Source: Flavobacteriaceae bacterium PS02336
Lineage (GTDB): Bacteria > Bacteroidota > Bacteroidia > Flavobacteriales > Flavobacteriaceae
Length of the DNA stretch: 64,000 nt
Direction of reading: 5' to 3'
Assembly: GCA_029960065.1 (NCBI GenBank)
Contig: JASCOF010000001.1
Coordinates: 186,001 to 250,000 of the forward strand
Shown here: piece by piece, positions 53,094 through 62,312 of the stretch
How positions within the stretch are numbered: the first letter of the stretch is position 1
Layout of the letters: the number at the start of each line of letters is the position of its first letter
Translations under genes and position numbers: made by a program
The notes under the pieces: model-generated
What the model was told of the DNA's origin: nothing
Database searches by the model: none
The model's input: only the letters and a program-made list of their open reading frames with translations

Positions 53094-54575
53094 TTACTGA
53101 ATACTAAAAGAAGTTCCCTCTTTTCCGTCTTTAAGCTGAATTCCTAATGCAATTAACTGATCTCGAATCTGATCAGAAAGAGCGAAGTTTTTATCTGCTC
53201 TTGCTTGATTTCTCATTCCAATAAGCATATTAACAACGCCTTCTAATTTGTCGTTGTCTCCATCAGCATTTTTCTCATCACTCAGACCTAAAACATCAAA
53301 TACAAATGCATTTACAGCTGTTGTGAAATCTGTTAAATCCGTTGTAGAGATAGTTTCTTTGCCGTCTTTGAGTAAGTTGATATATCTAACAGCTTCAAAC
53401 AATTGGGCAATTAAAATTGGCGTATTAAAGTCGTCGTTCATAGCATCGTAGCAAAGCTGTTTCCATCCTGCAAAATCAATAGAACTTGAATTTCCTGCTG
53501 TAATATTTGGTAAAGCGTCAACAGCTTCCATTAATCTTTTATACCCTTTTTCAGCAGCAACAATGGCATCATCAGAAAAATCTAAAATACTTCTGTAATG
53601 TGCCTGAAGCATAAAGAAACGAGTTACGGAAGCTGAAAATGGTTTGCTTAAGATATTATTATCGCCGCTAAGGATTTCTCCTGGAAGAATATTGTTCCCA
53701 GTCGATTTTGCCATTTTCTTTCCGTTTAAAGTAAGCATGTTGGCATGCATCCAGTAATTTACAGGCGATTGACCTGTGCAGGCTTCATTTTGTGCAATTT
53801 CACATTCATGGTGAGGGAATTTTAAATCCATTCCACCGCCGTGAATATCAAAATGATTTCCAAGATATTTAGTGCTCATTGCAGTACATTCAAGGTGCCA
53901 GCCAGGGAAACCATCACTCCAAGGAGAAGGCCATCTCATAATATGTTCTGGTTCGGCTTTTTTCCAAAGTGCAAAATCCTGCGGATTTCTTTTATCAGAT
54001 TGTCCGTCAAGATCACGAGTATTCGCCAGCATATCATCGATATTTCTACCGCTTAGAATGCCGTAATTGTTAGTTTCGTTATATTTTACAACATCAAAAT
54101 AAACCGATCCATTGGCAACATATCCGATGCCTTTATCAATTATTTTTTTGATAATTTCAATCTGTTCAATAATATGTCCAGTTGCAGTCGGCTCGATGCT
54201 TGGAGGTAAGAAGTTGAATGCTTTTAGGATATTATGAAAGTCTACAGTATATCGCTGTACTACTTCCATAGGTTCTAATTGTTCCAAACGAGCTTTCTTG
54301 GCAATTTTATCTTCTCCTTCATCCACATCATCAACAATATGTCCGACATCTGTAATATTACGGACGTAACGAACTTTATAATCTAGATGTAAAAAGTATC
54401 TAAAAATCACATCAAAAGACATAAAAGTCCTTACGTTTCCTAAGTGAACATTACTATATACGGTAGGTCCACAAACATACATTCCAACATTTCCATCATG
54501 GATGGGTTTGAAATCTTCTTTTTCACCCGAAAGTGAATTGTATATTTTTAGAGGTTGACTGTTATATAGTGGCAT
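53094..54575 (-). CDS. cysS: Cysteine--tRNA ligase
   Basis: This class I aminoacyl-tRNA synthetase has 493 residues. [20 protein letters not shown] has the zinc Cys and HIGH-like [24 protein letters not shown] the further zinc ligands, and KMAKSTGN the KMSKS motif. The C-terminus has the helix-bundle anticodon domain. It lies upstream of yidD and downstream of the four-helix-bundle gene on the same strand, with repeats at the 54.6 kb junction. Confidence 0.96.
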   Translation of the reverse strand: MPLYNSQPLKIYNSLSGEKEDFKPIHDGNVGMYVCGPTVYSNVHLGNVRTFMSFDVIFRYFLHLDYKVRYVRNITDVGHIVDDVDEGEDKIAKKARLEQLEPMEVVQRYTVDFHNILKAFNFLPPSIEPTATGHIIEQIEIIKKIIDKGIGYVANGSVYFDVVKYNETNNYGILSGRNIDDMLANTRDLDGQSDKRNPQDFALWKKAEPEHIMRWPSPWSDGFPGWHLECTAMSTKYLGNHFDIHGGGMDLKFPHHECEIAQNEACTGQSPVNYWMHANMLTLNGKKMAKSTGNNILPGEILSGDNNILSKPFSASVTRFFMLQAHYRSILDFSDDAIVAAEKGYKRLMEAVDALPNITAGNSSSIDFAGWKQLCYDAMNDDFNTPILIAQLFEAVRYINLLKDGKETISTTDLTDFTTAVNAFVFDVLGLSDEKNADGDNDKLEGVVNMLIGMRNQARADKNFALSDQIRDQLIALGIQLKDGKEGTSFSIQ

Positions 54576-54589
54576 ATTGTTTTTTAATG

Positions 54590-54607
54590 TTTAATCGTTT
54601 AATTGTT
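54590..54607. repeat. Left 18-bp direct repeat beside the four-helix-bundle gene
   Basis: TTTAATCGTTTAATTGTT matches TTTAATCGTTTAACCGTT at 55031-55048 at 16 of 18 positions. The two copies have the same orientation and lie outside the 54656-55021 gene. Confidence 0.75.
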
Positions 54608-54655
54608 GATTTATTTAATCGTGCCAACGTTTGATCGTTTTTAACTTAGTTTGTC

Positions 54656-55021
54656 TTATTCTTTAGAAAGATAGTATTTTTTTAAACTATTTATCTGATT
54701 GCAGATCTTTTCGATTTTTTCACGAGATTCTACATATTCTGTTTCAGAAACATAATTTAAATCTTTTGAAATAATTAAATGATTCAAAGTTTCCATTGCA
54801 GATGAATAAGATATCGTTAAAAAATGAGCTTTATCTTTATTTGTATTTCTTGAAGTTCCTTCTGCAATATTAGTAGCAATTGACGACGAGCTCCTTTTTA
54901 TTTGAGAAGTTATTCCGAATAATTCATTCGAAGGAAATTTACTAGTTAATTTATAAATATCCAAAATAAACATTCTTGCATTTTGCCAAACTTCAAGTTT
55001 TTCAAAGGAAAAAAAGTACAT
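54656..55021 (-). CDS. Four-helix-bundle protein (S23/23S IVS family)
   Basis: The 121 residues start FFSFEKLEVWQNARMFILD and contain LTSKFPSNELFGITSQIKRS, SIATNIAEGTSRNTNKDKAHF and MEYETL-like segments, the typical S23 four-helix bundle. In other bacteria the family occurs as intervening sequences in 23S rRNA genes, as free genes in intergenic positions, and as the avd accessory protein of diversity-generating retroelements. Here it lies between cysS and folE, flanked by 18-bp direct repeats. No reverse transcriptase is near. Its function in this place is not known; nucleic-acid binding is likely by family. Confidence 0.88.
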   Translation of the reverse strand: MYFFSFEKLEVWQNARMFILDIYKLTSKFPSNELFGITSQIKRSSSSIATNIAEGTSRNTNKDKAHFLTISYSSAMETLNHLIISKDLNYVSETEYVESREKIEKICNQINSLKKYYLSKE

Positions 55022-55030
55022 TTTTTTGGG

Positions 55031-55091
55031 TTTAATCGTTTAACCGTTTATTTGTTTAGTGTTTTCGATTAAACGATTTAACAAATAAACG
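55031..55091. repeat. Right direct repeat and hairpin beside the four-helix-bundle gene
   Basis: TTTAATCGTTTAACCGTT (55031-55048) repeats the left copy, and CGTTTATTTGTT (55045-55056) pairs with AACAAATAAACG (55080-55091) around a 23-nt loop that itself contains GATTAAACGATT. Confidence 0.75.
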
Positions 55092-55104
55092 ATTAACCAA
55101 ATAT

Positions 55105-55776
55105 TTAAAATTGAGTGTCTAGTTTGATGTAATCAAGAAATTCTCTTTTTGTTTGAGGATCTTTGAATTTTCCACCAAATTCAGAAGTTACTGTACTGCT
55201 TTCGATGTCTTTAATTCCGCGTGAATTTACGCAAAGATGTTTAGCATCAATAACGCAGGCAACATCTTCTGTTCCTAAAGCTTTTTGAAGTTCTTGAACA
55301 ATCTGCATTGTTAAACGCTCTTGAACCTGAGGTCTTTTTGCATAATATTCAACAATACGGTTCATTTTAGATAAACCAATAACTCTTCCGCTTGAAATGT
55401 AAGCTACGTGCGCGCGGCCAATAATTGGTAATAAATGGTGTTCGCAGGTAGAATAAACCGTAATGTTTTTCTCTACCAACATTTCACCGTATTTGTAATT
55501 GTTGTCAAAAGTAGAAGCTTTTGGTTGTTTTGCTGGGTTTAAACCTCCAAAAATCTCTTTTACAAACATCTTAGCAACTCTGTTTGGAGTTCCTTTAATA
55601 CTATCGTCAGTCAAATCCATTCCAAGAGTTTGCAGAATGTTTTCGACATCTTTTTTTATTTTTTCTATTTTTTCTTCGTCAGTAATGTCAAAAGCATCTG
55701 CTCTTAACGGGTTTTTTGCATTACTGCTGAAGTGACTGTCACCAATTTCCTCTAAAAAATCTTCGTTATTTATCAT
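55105..55776 (-). CDS. folE: GTP cyclohydrolase I
   Basis: FolE converts GTP to dihydroneopterin triphosphate, the first step of tetrahydrofolate and pterin synthesis. The 223 residues are normal for bacterial FolE-I. STCEHHLLPIIGRAHVAY has the zinc Cys and His, and AKHLCVNSRGIKDIESSTVT gives the second Cys and the conserved Arg region. Its N-terminus (about 30 residues) is an extension of unknown role. It lies downstream of the aminotransferase, separated by a terminator, and upstream of the repeat-flanked S23 gene. Confidence 0.95.
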   Translation of the reverse strand: MINNEDFLEEIGDSHFSSNAKNPLRADAFDITDEEKIEKIKKDVENILQTLGMDLTDDSIKGTPNRVAKMFVKEIFGGLNPAKQPKASTFDNNYKYGEMLVEKNITVYSTCEHHLLPIIGRAHVAYISSGRVIGLSKMNRIVEYYAKRPQVQERLTMQIVQELQKALGTEDVACVIDAKHLCVNSRGIKDIESSTVTSEFGGKFKDPQTKREFLDYIKLDTQF

Positions 55777-55907
55777 TAAAAACTACTATTATAATGGGTA
55801 TATCTTTTTAAGGCGGTAAAGATAATTAATAAATGGGAAACCTTTTCTATGGTTTTTACGATTTAATTGTTCCTTTTTGGATATAATTTAAAATTGATCC
55901 CAAAAAC

Positions 55908-55940
55908 AAAAGACAATAACGAAAATGGTTATTGTCTTTT
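55908..55940 (-). terminator. Terminator of the aminotransferase gene
   Basis: A perfect 13-bp stem, AAAAGACAATAAC / GTTATTGTCTTTT, around a 7-nt loop. A T-rich run follows on the minus strand. Confidence 0.8.
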
Positions 55941-55962
55941 GATGTTTAAGGTTTATTATTTT

Positions 55963-57159
55963 TTATCTGTTTTTATAAACTAATAACGCTTCTTTTAAGA
56001 TGTTTACAGCGGTAATTAAATCCTGTTTGTTTAAAACATAAGCAATACGAACCTGATTTAATCCCATTCCGGGAGTCGAATAAAAACCTTTAGCAGGAGC
56101 AATCATTACTGTTTCGCCATTTAAATTATAACTTTCTAAAAGCCATTGCGCAAAATCATCTGAGTTTTCTATTGGTAATTCTGCAATACAATAAAAAGCA
56201 CCTTTTGGTTTGGTAACAATAACTCCGTCAATTTTATTTAATTCTGCAATCAAAGTGTTGCGTCGTTCTTTGTATTCTGCAATTACTTCGTCAAAGTAAC
56301 TTTGCGGTGTATCTATTGCAGCTTCGCAAGCAATCTGTTCGATTGTTGGCGGACTCAAACGTGCTTGAGCAAATTTCATTACTGTTGCTAAAACCTCTTT
56401 GTTTTTCGTAACCAGACAGCCAATTCTTGCGCCGCACATACTGTAACGTTTAGAAACAGAATCTACCATGATTACATTTTGCTGTACATCTTCTAAATTC
56501 ATTACAGAAAAATGGACATCATCTCCATCGTATAAAAATTCACGATAAACTTCATCAGCAATTAAATACAAGTCATGTTTTTTGATTAAGCTTGCTAACT
56601 GTTTAATTTCTGCTTCAGAATATAAATATCCAGTCGGATTTCCAGGGTTGCAAATCAGAATGGCTTTTGTTTTTGGTGTAATTAGTTTTTCCACTTCTTC
56701 GATGCTTGGCAATGCAAAAGCAGTTTCGATTGTAGAAACTAATGGAACAACAGTTGCACTAGTTGAAGATGCAAATGCATGATAATTAGCATAAAAAGGT
56801 TCTGGAATGATAATTTCATCTCCAGGATCTGTAATTGTGGCCAGCGCAAATAGTAAGGCTTCAGAGCCACCAGTAGTTACAATGATGTCTTCTGTGTTAA
56901 CGTTTACATTTTGGCGCTGGTAAAATTGTGCTAATTTTTTTCTATAGCTTTCATATCCGGCAGACGGACTGTATTCTATAAGAGTCAAATCAATATTTTT
57001 TACCGCCTCGATGGCCACTTCCGGTGTCTTGATATCCGGTTGACCAATGTTTAAGTGATACACTTTGTGTCCTTTTTTCTTTGCTAAATCTGCAAAGGGA
57101 GCCAGCTTGCGTATCGGAGATTCAGGCATGTTTCTGCCTTTGTGTGAAATTGTTGGCAT
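55963..57159 (-). CDS. Pyridoxal-phosphate aminotransferase (AspC/AlaA class I)
   Basis: The 398 residues have fold type I features. GQPDIKTPE is near the start, YSPSAGYESYR contacts the cofactor phosphate region, NPGNPTG is diagnostic, DEVYREFLYDG carries the PLP Asp, and SVSKRYSMCGARIG carries the catalytic Lys. It is an aspartate/alanine-type aminotransferase; substrate is not readable. The first Met (57159) begins MPTISHKGRN, with a second ten residues later. Its promoter region, divergent with the aspartyl protease gene, includes a palindrome TGCAAATTTGCA at 57178-57189. Confidence 0.9.
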   Translation of the reverse strand: MPTISHKGRNMPESPIRKLAPFADLAKKKGHKVYHLNIGQPDIKTPEVAIEAVKNIDLTLIEYSPSAGYESYRKKLAQFYQRQNVNVNTEDIIVTTGGSEALLFALATITDPGDEIIIPEPFYANYHAFASSTSATVVPLVSTIETAFALPSIEEVEKLITPKTKAILICNPGNPTGYLYSEAEIKQLASLIKKHDLYLIADEVYREFLYDGDDVHFSVMNLEDVQQNVIMVDSVSKRYSMCGARIGCLVTKNKEVLATVMKFAQARLSPPTIEQIACEAAIDTPQSYFDEVIAEYKERRNTLIAELNKIDGVIVTKPKGAFYCIAELPIENSDDFAQWLLESYNLNGETVMIAPAKGFYSTPGMGLNQVRIAYVLNKQDLITAVNILKEALLVYKNR

Positions 57160-57177
57160 GAGTATAAATTATTGAAG

Positions 57178-57189
57178 TGCAAATTTGCA
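57178..57189. promoter_or_regulatory. 12-bp palindrome in the divergent promoter region
   Basis: TGCAAATTTGCA lies 19 bases before the aminotransferase start and is a perfect palindrome, possible operator. Function unknown. Confidence 0.4.
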
Positions 57190-57249
57190 TTTTTTTTTCC
57201 AATTTAACGTAAACAATAAGGGTACTTCCAAAAATGTAACAATAATAAA

Positions 57250-57257
57250 TATATTTG
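57250..57257 (+). promoter_or_regulatory. Promoter -7 element of the aspartyl protease gene
   Basis: TATATTTG lies 25 bases before the ATG at 57283, matching TAnnTTTG; the -33 box is not clear. Confidence 0.55.
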
Positions 57258-57282
57258 CTAATTTTATAATAAAATATTGTCA

Positions 57283-58608
57283 ATGAAAAAATATAAAGTA
57301 TTGTTTTTTGGGTTATTCTTACCTTTTTTGCTTTTTGGACAAGGCGATTTTTTATTACAAAACAATGCATCAAAGGCCACAATACCTTTTAAACTGATAA
57401 ACAACCTCATTTTTATTCCTATTAAAGTAAACGGAGTAGAGCTTAATTTCTTATTAGATTCTGGTGTCGAAGAGACAATTTTGTTTAGTATGGAGGAAAG
57501 GCAGGAAATTAGTTTTAATAATGTTGAAAAGATTAAACTCCGCGGCTTAGGAAGTGAAGAGGAAATTGAGGGTTTGAAGTCAACAAAAAATAGTTTGGAA
57601 ACGCATGGTTTAAAATCTAACGATCATATGGTCTTTATCATTTTAGATCAGAGTTTTAATTTGTCTTCTCATATTGGAATTCCGGTGAATGGAATTATCG
57701 GTCATAAGTTCTTTAAAAATAATTTGGTAGAAATCAATTATCAGAAAAAGAAAATTGTCGTACATTCTAGGAATCGTAAATTTCAAGAAAAACTCGATAA
57801 AAAATTTGTAAAAATCCCAATAACCGTAGAAAGATCAAAACCATATTTAGTAACAACAGCAACGGTTAATAATGTTCAAATTCCAGCAAAACTTCTTATT
57901 GATATTGGAAATAGTGATGCTTTTTGGGTTTTTGAAAATAATAAAATTAAACTTCCAGATAAAAATTTTCCAGATTTTTTAGGAAAAGGATTTAGCGGTG
58001 ATATTGAAGGTCATCGTGCAAAAATTGATGAATTTGCTATTGATGAATTTGAGTTCAAAAAACCAATTGTCTCTTTTCCCGATTCCATTTCTATTCGAAA
58101 TGTAAAGATGGTTCCAGGACGTATTGGTTCGGTTGGAGGAGAAGTTTTAAAACGATTTACATTAGTTTTAGATTATCAAGACAGAGAACTTTATTTAAAG
58201 AAAAACAATAAGTTCAGCGAGCCTTTTACGTATAATAAAAGTGGTATAACAATTCAGCATAACGGACTGCAGTGGGTTCAGGAAACTGTGCGTCTAGAAA
58301 TGGTCAGAGTCGGCACTTCAATTGATGACTTGCAGGATAGAGATAAAACGAACAATAATTTTAAATACAAATTTGCTCTTAAACCTGTTTATGAAATTGT
58401 TAATGTAAGAAAGAATTCTGCAGCAGAAAAATGTGGTCTGCGCAAAGGAGATATTATTGTAAGTATTAATAAAGTACAGCCTTATCGGTATAGTTTACAG
58501 GAAATAAATAACCTTTTAAAGTCAGAAGAAGACATTTGGATCAATTTAGAAGTTGAGAGAAATAGTGTAGTACTGAAGTTTAGATTTAAGTTAGAGGATG
58601 AGCTTTAA
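57283..58608 (+). CDS. Retropepsin-like aspartyl protease with PDZ domain, exported
   Basis: From ATG 57283 the protein has 441 residues (TTG 57277 is two codons earlier). A signal peptide (VLFFGLFLPFLLFGQ) is present. NFLLDSGVEETIL supplies a first Asp-Ser-Gly, and LLIDIGNSDAFWVF a second Asp-Ile-Gly motif, so there are two half-lobes as in the PF13650/PF13975 family. Each lobe has a hydrophobic strand before it. A C-terminal PDZ domain is at about 365-440 with GLRKGDIIVSINKV. The Gly after the second Asp is kept, but DTG is DSG and DIG here. The target is unknown. Confidence 0.82.
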   Translation: MKKYKVLFFGLFLPFLLFGQGDFLLQNNASKATIPFKLINNLIFIPIKVNGVELNFLLDSGVEETILFSMEERQEISFNNVEKIKLRGLGSEEEIEGLKSTKNSLETHGLKSNDHMVFIILDQSFNLSSHIGIPVNGIIGHKFFKNNLVEINYQKKKIVVHSRNRKFQEKLDKKFVKIPITVERSKPYLVTTATVNNVQIPAKLLIDIGNSDAFWVFENNKIKLPDKNFPDFLGKGFSGDIEGHRAKIDEFAIDEFEFKKPIVSFPDSISIRNVKMVPGRIGSVGGEVLKRFTLVLDYQDRELYLKKNNKFSEPFTYNKSGITIQHNGLQWVQETVRLEMVRVGTSIDDLQDRDKTNNNFKYKFALKPVYEIVNVRKNSAAEKCGLRKGDIIVSINKVQPYRYSLQEINNLLKSEEDIWINLEVERNSVVLKFRFKLEDEL

Positions 58609-58732
58609 GAGATAAAAGTAAAATTGCTTTTATATTATTATTTTGACTATGTTATGATTTTTTGTGAAAATATGTTTGTTAAAATTAGTTTTTTGCCTAG
58701 ATAATTTATTATGTTTAACAAAAATTTAATCT

Positions 58733-61354
58733 ATGGTAAAAAACTACATTAATTTCTTACAATTTTTATTTGTTTTTACTTTCTTATTGGTTTTACCCTC
58801 AAAAGTTACTGCCCAATGTGCGGGAACTAATGGACAATTGGATTTGTGTACCACTATTTCAGATCCAGTAAATCAATCTATTTCACTATTTTCTTTATTG
58901 GGCGGATCACCTGTGCCTGGAGGAACTTGGCGAGGAACGACTTCTCGCGGATTAGATCCCGTAAATGGAAGATTAAATGCTCAGCTGATTAGCAGCGGAG
59001 GTACTTATGTATATACATATACTGCTCCACCTACCGCTGGCTGTACAAATAATACTGCCACAGTTACTGTGAAAATTGGTCCGTATGCAGGTATTCCAGC
59101 TCCCTATGCAACGGTATGTAGTGATGAAAATTATTTCAACCTTTTTACAGCTTTTAACGGGACCGTTATGGCGCCTCATACAAATGGAATTTGGCGTGAC
59201 AGCGATGGAGCTCCTTTAGATAATCCTTCTTTCTATGTAAAAGATAAAGAAGGAGTTTATGAATTTACTTATACAGTACCTCCTGTGCTAGCATGTTCTG
59301 CTGCTTCACCTACTTCAAAAGTTATTATTACAGTGATTGAAGCACCAGAAGAAGGTTCGCCAAACGATTTATTAATCTGCGCCGAAACACAAATCGATCA
59401 GTATACAGATTTAGATTTGAATACAAGACTTACCGGTCAGGACATTGGCGGTGATTGGAATGGTTTAGGGCTTACAGGTCCAGCAGATCACGTTGTAAAC
59501 TTAAAAGAAATTTATGATACTTATGGACCAGGAGAATATAAGTATTCCTATACGGTTTATGCCGAACCCAATAATCAAGTTTGTCCAGATAAAACGGCAG
59601 TTGTTACTATTACAATAGAAAAGCAGCTTGATTTTACTGGAGCAAAAATTGAGATTCTTAAAGATATTTGCGAACCAGAAATACCAACGGCAAACTATTC
59701 TGCAGTTTTAACACAAGGCGTTCAGCCAATTCCTAATGGAGAATACGAAGTAACATTCAGCGTGTCTGGTCCAAATGGCGGAACAGAAAGTGTTGTTTCT
59801 AGTTTTGTAAACGGAGTTTTTAATTTCCCAGTTTCTTCGTCTTATTTTAGACAAGTTGGAAGATTTACTTTAACAATTACTAGAATTTCGGCAACTTCCA
59901 GTAAAAAAGCCTGTACCAATATCATTAATAATTTATTTGATGTTCTTGAAGTACATGCCATTCCGAAACTTGATGGAGCTGTTTTAAATCTAGATCCCAC
60001 TTGCCAGAATAAAACTGCACAAGCTCACTTAACGAATGCAGTTTTACTGCCAGATGGAAACTATAATATTGTCTACAATGTCACTGGAGACAATTTTGCA
60101 TTAGGACAGAGGCAAAATATTACAATTACAGCAGGTGTGTCAGATTTTCAAATTCCAGCTAATTTAAATGCAAATAGCGGAGCATCATCTATTACAATTA
60201 CAAATATCACAAATACTGCTACCGGCTGTACAAATACGGCAAATGTAAGAGGGAATTTAATTATAAATCCGCTTCCAAACGCTGCGGCAGTCACTGTTGC
60301 TGTAAATGATCGTTGTCTTAATGATTCAGTAACTGCAACAATTTCTGGCTTAGGTAGTCTTACGGACATAACAATTTCCTATATGCTTTTGGGTGATAAT
60401 TTAGCTTCCGAAATACAAACACTCACAGCTGCAGCAGGAAAAGCTGAATTTCAGATTCCGGCAGGTTTACTATTAAATACTGGATCAACAATTATCTCTA
60501 TCACCAATTTAAAGAATAATATTACGGGATGTGAGGTTAATTTGAGTAATGTTTTAGACAGCTTTATTATACATCCAATACCAGTTCCGCCAACAGTAAA
60601 TGCGCAGTCATTTTGTAAAGTAGACGAAGCAACGGTAGCCAATTTAGTTCCAAACGGAAATCAATATAAATGGTATAATTCTGAAACAGCTGTGACTCCT
60701 TTAGCAGGTACTGCATTATTGCAATCGGGCAATTATTATGTGAGAGAAACTTCTGCGGCAGGATGTACTTCTGCAGCAGCAGTAGCGGTGGTTACAATAA
60801 ACGATTCTCCAGTTCCAGTTTTACTCTCAGATGGACAAAATTTCTGCGGACTTAACAATCCAACTATTGCAGACTTATCCAACAATACAAATGTGCCGGC
60901 AACTGTCGTTTGGTACGATGCTCCTAATGGAAATTTATTAACATCGGCAACACCTTTGATTGAACAGGGAAAATATTATGGATTTAATTTTCCAAGCGCA
61001 GATTGTTTTTCTTCAGAATATATTGAAGTTACGGTTACTTTGACAGAATGTGATAGTGTGCCCAATGATTTCTTTATTCCAGATGGGTTTTCTCCAAATG
61101 GTGATGGAATAAACGATTCGTTTGTGATAAAAGATATTGAATTTTTATACCCGAATTATACGCTTGAAATTTATAATAGATACGGAAACGGAATGTACAA
61201 AGGGGATAAAAATAAACCAGCCTGGGATGGTATGAATTACGAGAAGAGCGGTATCGCTGGCGGAGTTGCACCAAACGGAGTTTATTTTTATGTATTGCAT
61301 TTCAATAAAGACAGTAAGCCTCCTAAACAAGGCCGTCTTTATTTAAATCGATAA
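58733..61354 (+). CDS. T9SS type B cargo protein with gliding-motility C-terminal domain
   Basis: The 873 residues begin with a signal peptide (FVFTFLLVLPSKVTAQC). The body has repeated immunoglobulin-like beta-sandwich segments with paired Cys in the first half, such as CTTISDPVNQSI and CSDENYFNLF. The C-terminal ~95 residues (FIPDGFSPNGDGINDSF, LEIYNRYGNGMYKG, GVAPNGVYFYVLHF) are the CHU_C/type B C-terminal domain, which directs secretion through T9SS. SprB-type adhesins have this tail. It is followed immediately by a PorP/SprF gene and an OmpA-like gene, the usual partners of type B cargo. What the surface protein binds is unknown. Confidence 0.92.
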   Translation: MVKNYINFLQFLFVFTFLLVLPSKVTAQCAGTNGQLDLCTTISDPVNQSISLFSLLGGSPVPGGTWRGTTSRGLDPVNGRLNAQLISSGGTYVYTYTAPPTAGCTNNTATVTVKIGPYAGIPAPYATVCSDENYFNLFTAFNGTVMAPHTNGIWRDSDGAPLDNPSFYVKDKEGVYEFTYTVPPVLACSAASPTSKVIITVIEAPEEGSPNDLLICAETQIDQYTDLDLNTRLTGQDIGGDWNGLGLTGPADHVVNLKEIYDTYGPGEYKYSYTVYAEPNNQVCPDKTAVVTITIEKQLDFTGAKIEILKDICEPEIPTANYSAVLTQGVQPIPNGEYEVTFSVSGPNGGTESVVSSFVNGVFNFPVSSSYFRQVGRFTLTITRISATSSKKACTNIINNLFDVLEVHAIPKLDGAVLNLDPTCQNKTAQAHLTNAVLLPDGNYNIVYNVTGDNFALGQRQNITITAGVSDFQIPANLNANSGASSITITNITNTATGCTNTANVRGNLIINPLPNAAAVTVAVNDRCLNDSVTATISGLGSLTDITISYMLLGDNLASEIQTLTAAAGKAEFQIPAGLLLNTGSTIISITNLKNNITGCEVNLSNVLDSFIIHPIPVPPTVNAQSFCKVDEATVANLVPNGNQYKWYNSETAVTPLAGTALLQSGNYYVRETSAAGCTSAAAVAVVTINDSPVPVLLSDGQNFCGLNNPTIADLSNNTNVPATVVWYDAPNGNLLTSATPLIEQGKYYGFNFPSADCFSSEYIEVTVTLTECDSVPNDFFIPDGFSPNGDGINDSFVIKDIEFLYPNYTLEIYNRYGNGMYKGDKNKPAWDGMNYEKSGIAGGVAPNGVYFYVLHFNKDSKPPKQGRLYLNR

Positions 61355-61384
61355 ATCTCTTTTTATATTTTAATATAATTTCAA

Positions 61385-62311
61385 ATGAAAAAAATACTAC
61401 TCTTTATAAATTTTCTTTTCTATTTATCCGTTGCTGCACAGCAAGATCCAGAATATACTCATTATATGTATAATATGAGTGTTGTTAATCCGGCATATGC
61501 GACGGGTGTGCCTGCAATGATGAATTTTGGAGGACTATACAGAACACAATGGGTAGGAGCAGTAGGAGCTCCAAAAACATTTACCTTTTTTGCACATAGT
61601 GCGATTACAGAAAGAATCGAAGCGGGACTTTCATTTATATCAGATGATATTGGAGATGGCGCTAAAAAGGAAAATAATGTAAATGCCGATTTTGCTTATA
61701 TCTTAAAACTTGGCGGACAAAATAAACTTTCACTTGGTTTAAAAGCAGGATTCTCCTCTATACAAAGCAATTTTAATGGTTTTCGTTTTACAGATCCGCA
61801 GACCGATTTTGCTTTTGCAGAAAATATAAATGCTACAAAACCTAATATTGGAGTCGGGGCTTATTATTTTAGAGATAATCTTTATGTTGGTTTATCTGTT
61901 CCTAATTTACTGAAATCAAAATATATTCAGGAAAAATCAGGAATCAATGCGTTTGGTTCTGAAGAAATACATACTTTTTTAACGGCAGGTTATGTTTTTC
62001 AGCTGAATGATGCGCTGAAACTAAAACCAGCATTTATGTCCAAATTTGTAAAAGGTGCTCCAATAACTTTAGATGTTACTGCTAATGTTTTGTATAACGA
62101 AAAATTTGAATTTGGTGCTGCGTATAGAATCGATGATTCTGTAAGTGCATTATTTAATATCAATGTTACACCTACACTTAGAGTGGGTTATGCTTACGAT
62201 TATACATTGACAAATTTTGGTCAGTTTAATTCGGGAACACATGAAATCATGCTGTTATTCGATTTAGATCTATTAGGAAAAGGATTCGATAAATCACCAA
62301 GATTCTTCTAA
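61385..62311 (+). CDS. PorP/SprF family type IX secretion membrane protein
   Basis: The 308 residues have a signal peptide (LLFINFLFYLSVAAQQDPE) and then THYMYNMSVVNPAYATG, GGLYRTQWVG and FFAHSAIT, the classical PorP/SprF start. The C-terminus ends in a barrel-type sequence with HEIMLLFDLDL. In F. johnsoniae SprF is required for export of its neighbour SprB, and similar pairs occur with other type B cargo. It lies 30 bases after the cargo gene and 1 base before the OmpA-like gene, so they form an operon. Confidence 0.93.
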   Translation: MKKILLFINFLFYLSVAAQQDPEYTHYMYNMSVVNPAYATGVPAMMNFGGLYRTQWVGAVGAPKTFTFFAHSAITERIEAGLSFISDDIGDGAKKENNVNADFAYILKLGGQNKLSLGLKAGFSSIQSNFNGFRFTDPQTDFAFAENINATKPNIGVGAYYFRDNLYVGLSVPNLLKSKYIQEKSGINAFGSEEIHTFLTAGYVFQLNDALKLKPAFMSKFVKGAPITLDVTANVLYNEKFEFGAAYRIDDSVSALFNINVTPTLRVGYAYDYTLTNFGQFNSGTHEIMLLFDLDLLGKGFDKSPRFF

Positions 62312-62312
62312 G

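Noticed and set aside
54656..55021. Diversity-generating retroelement because of the S23/avd-like protein
   Set aside because: No reverse transcriptase or template/variable repeats are seen in the window.
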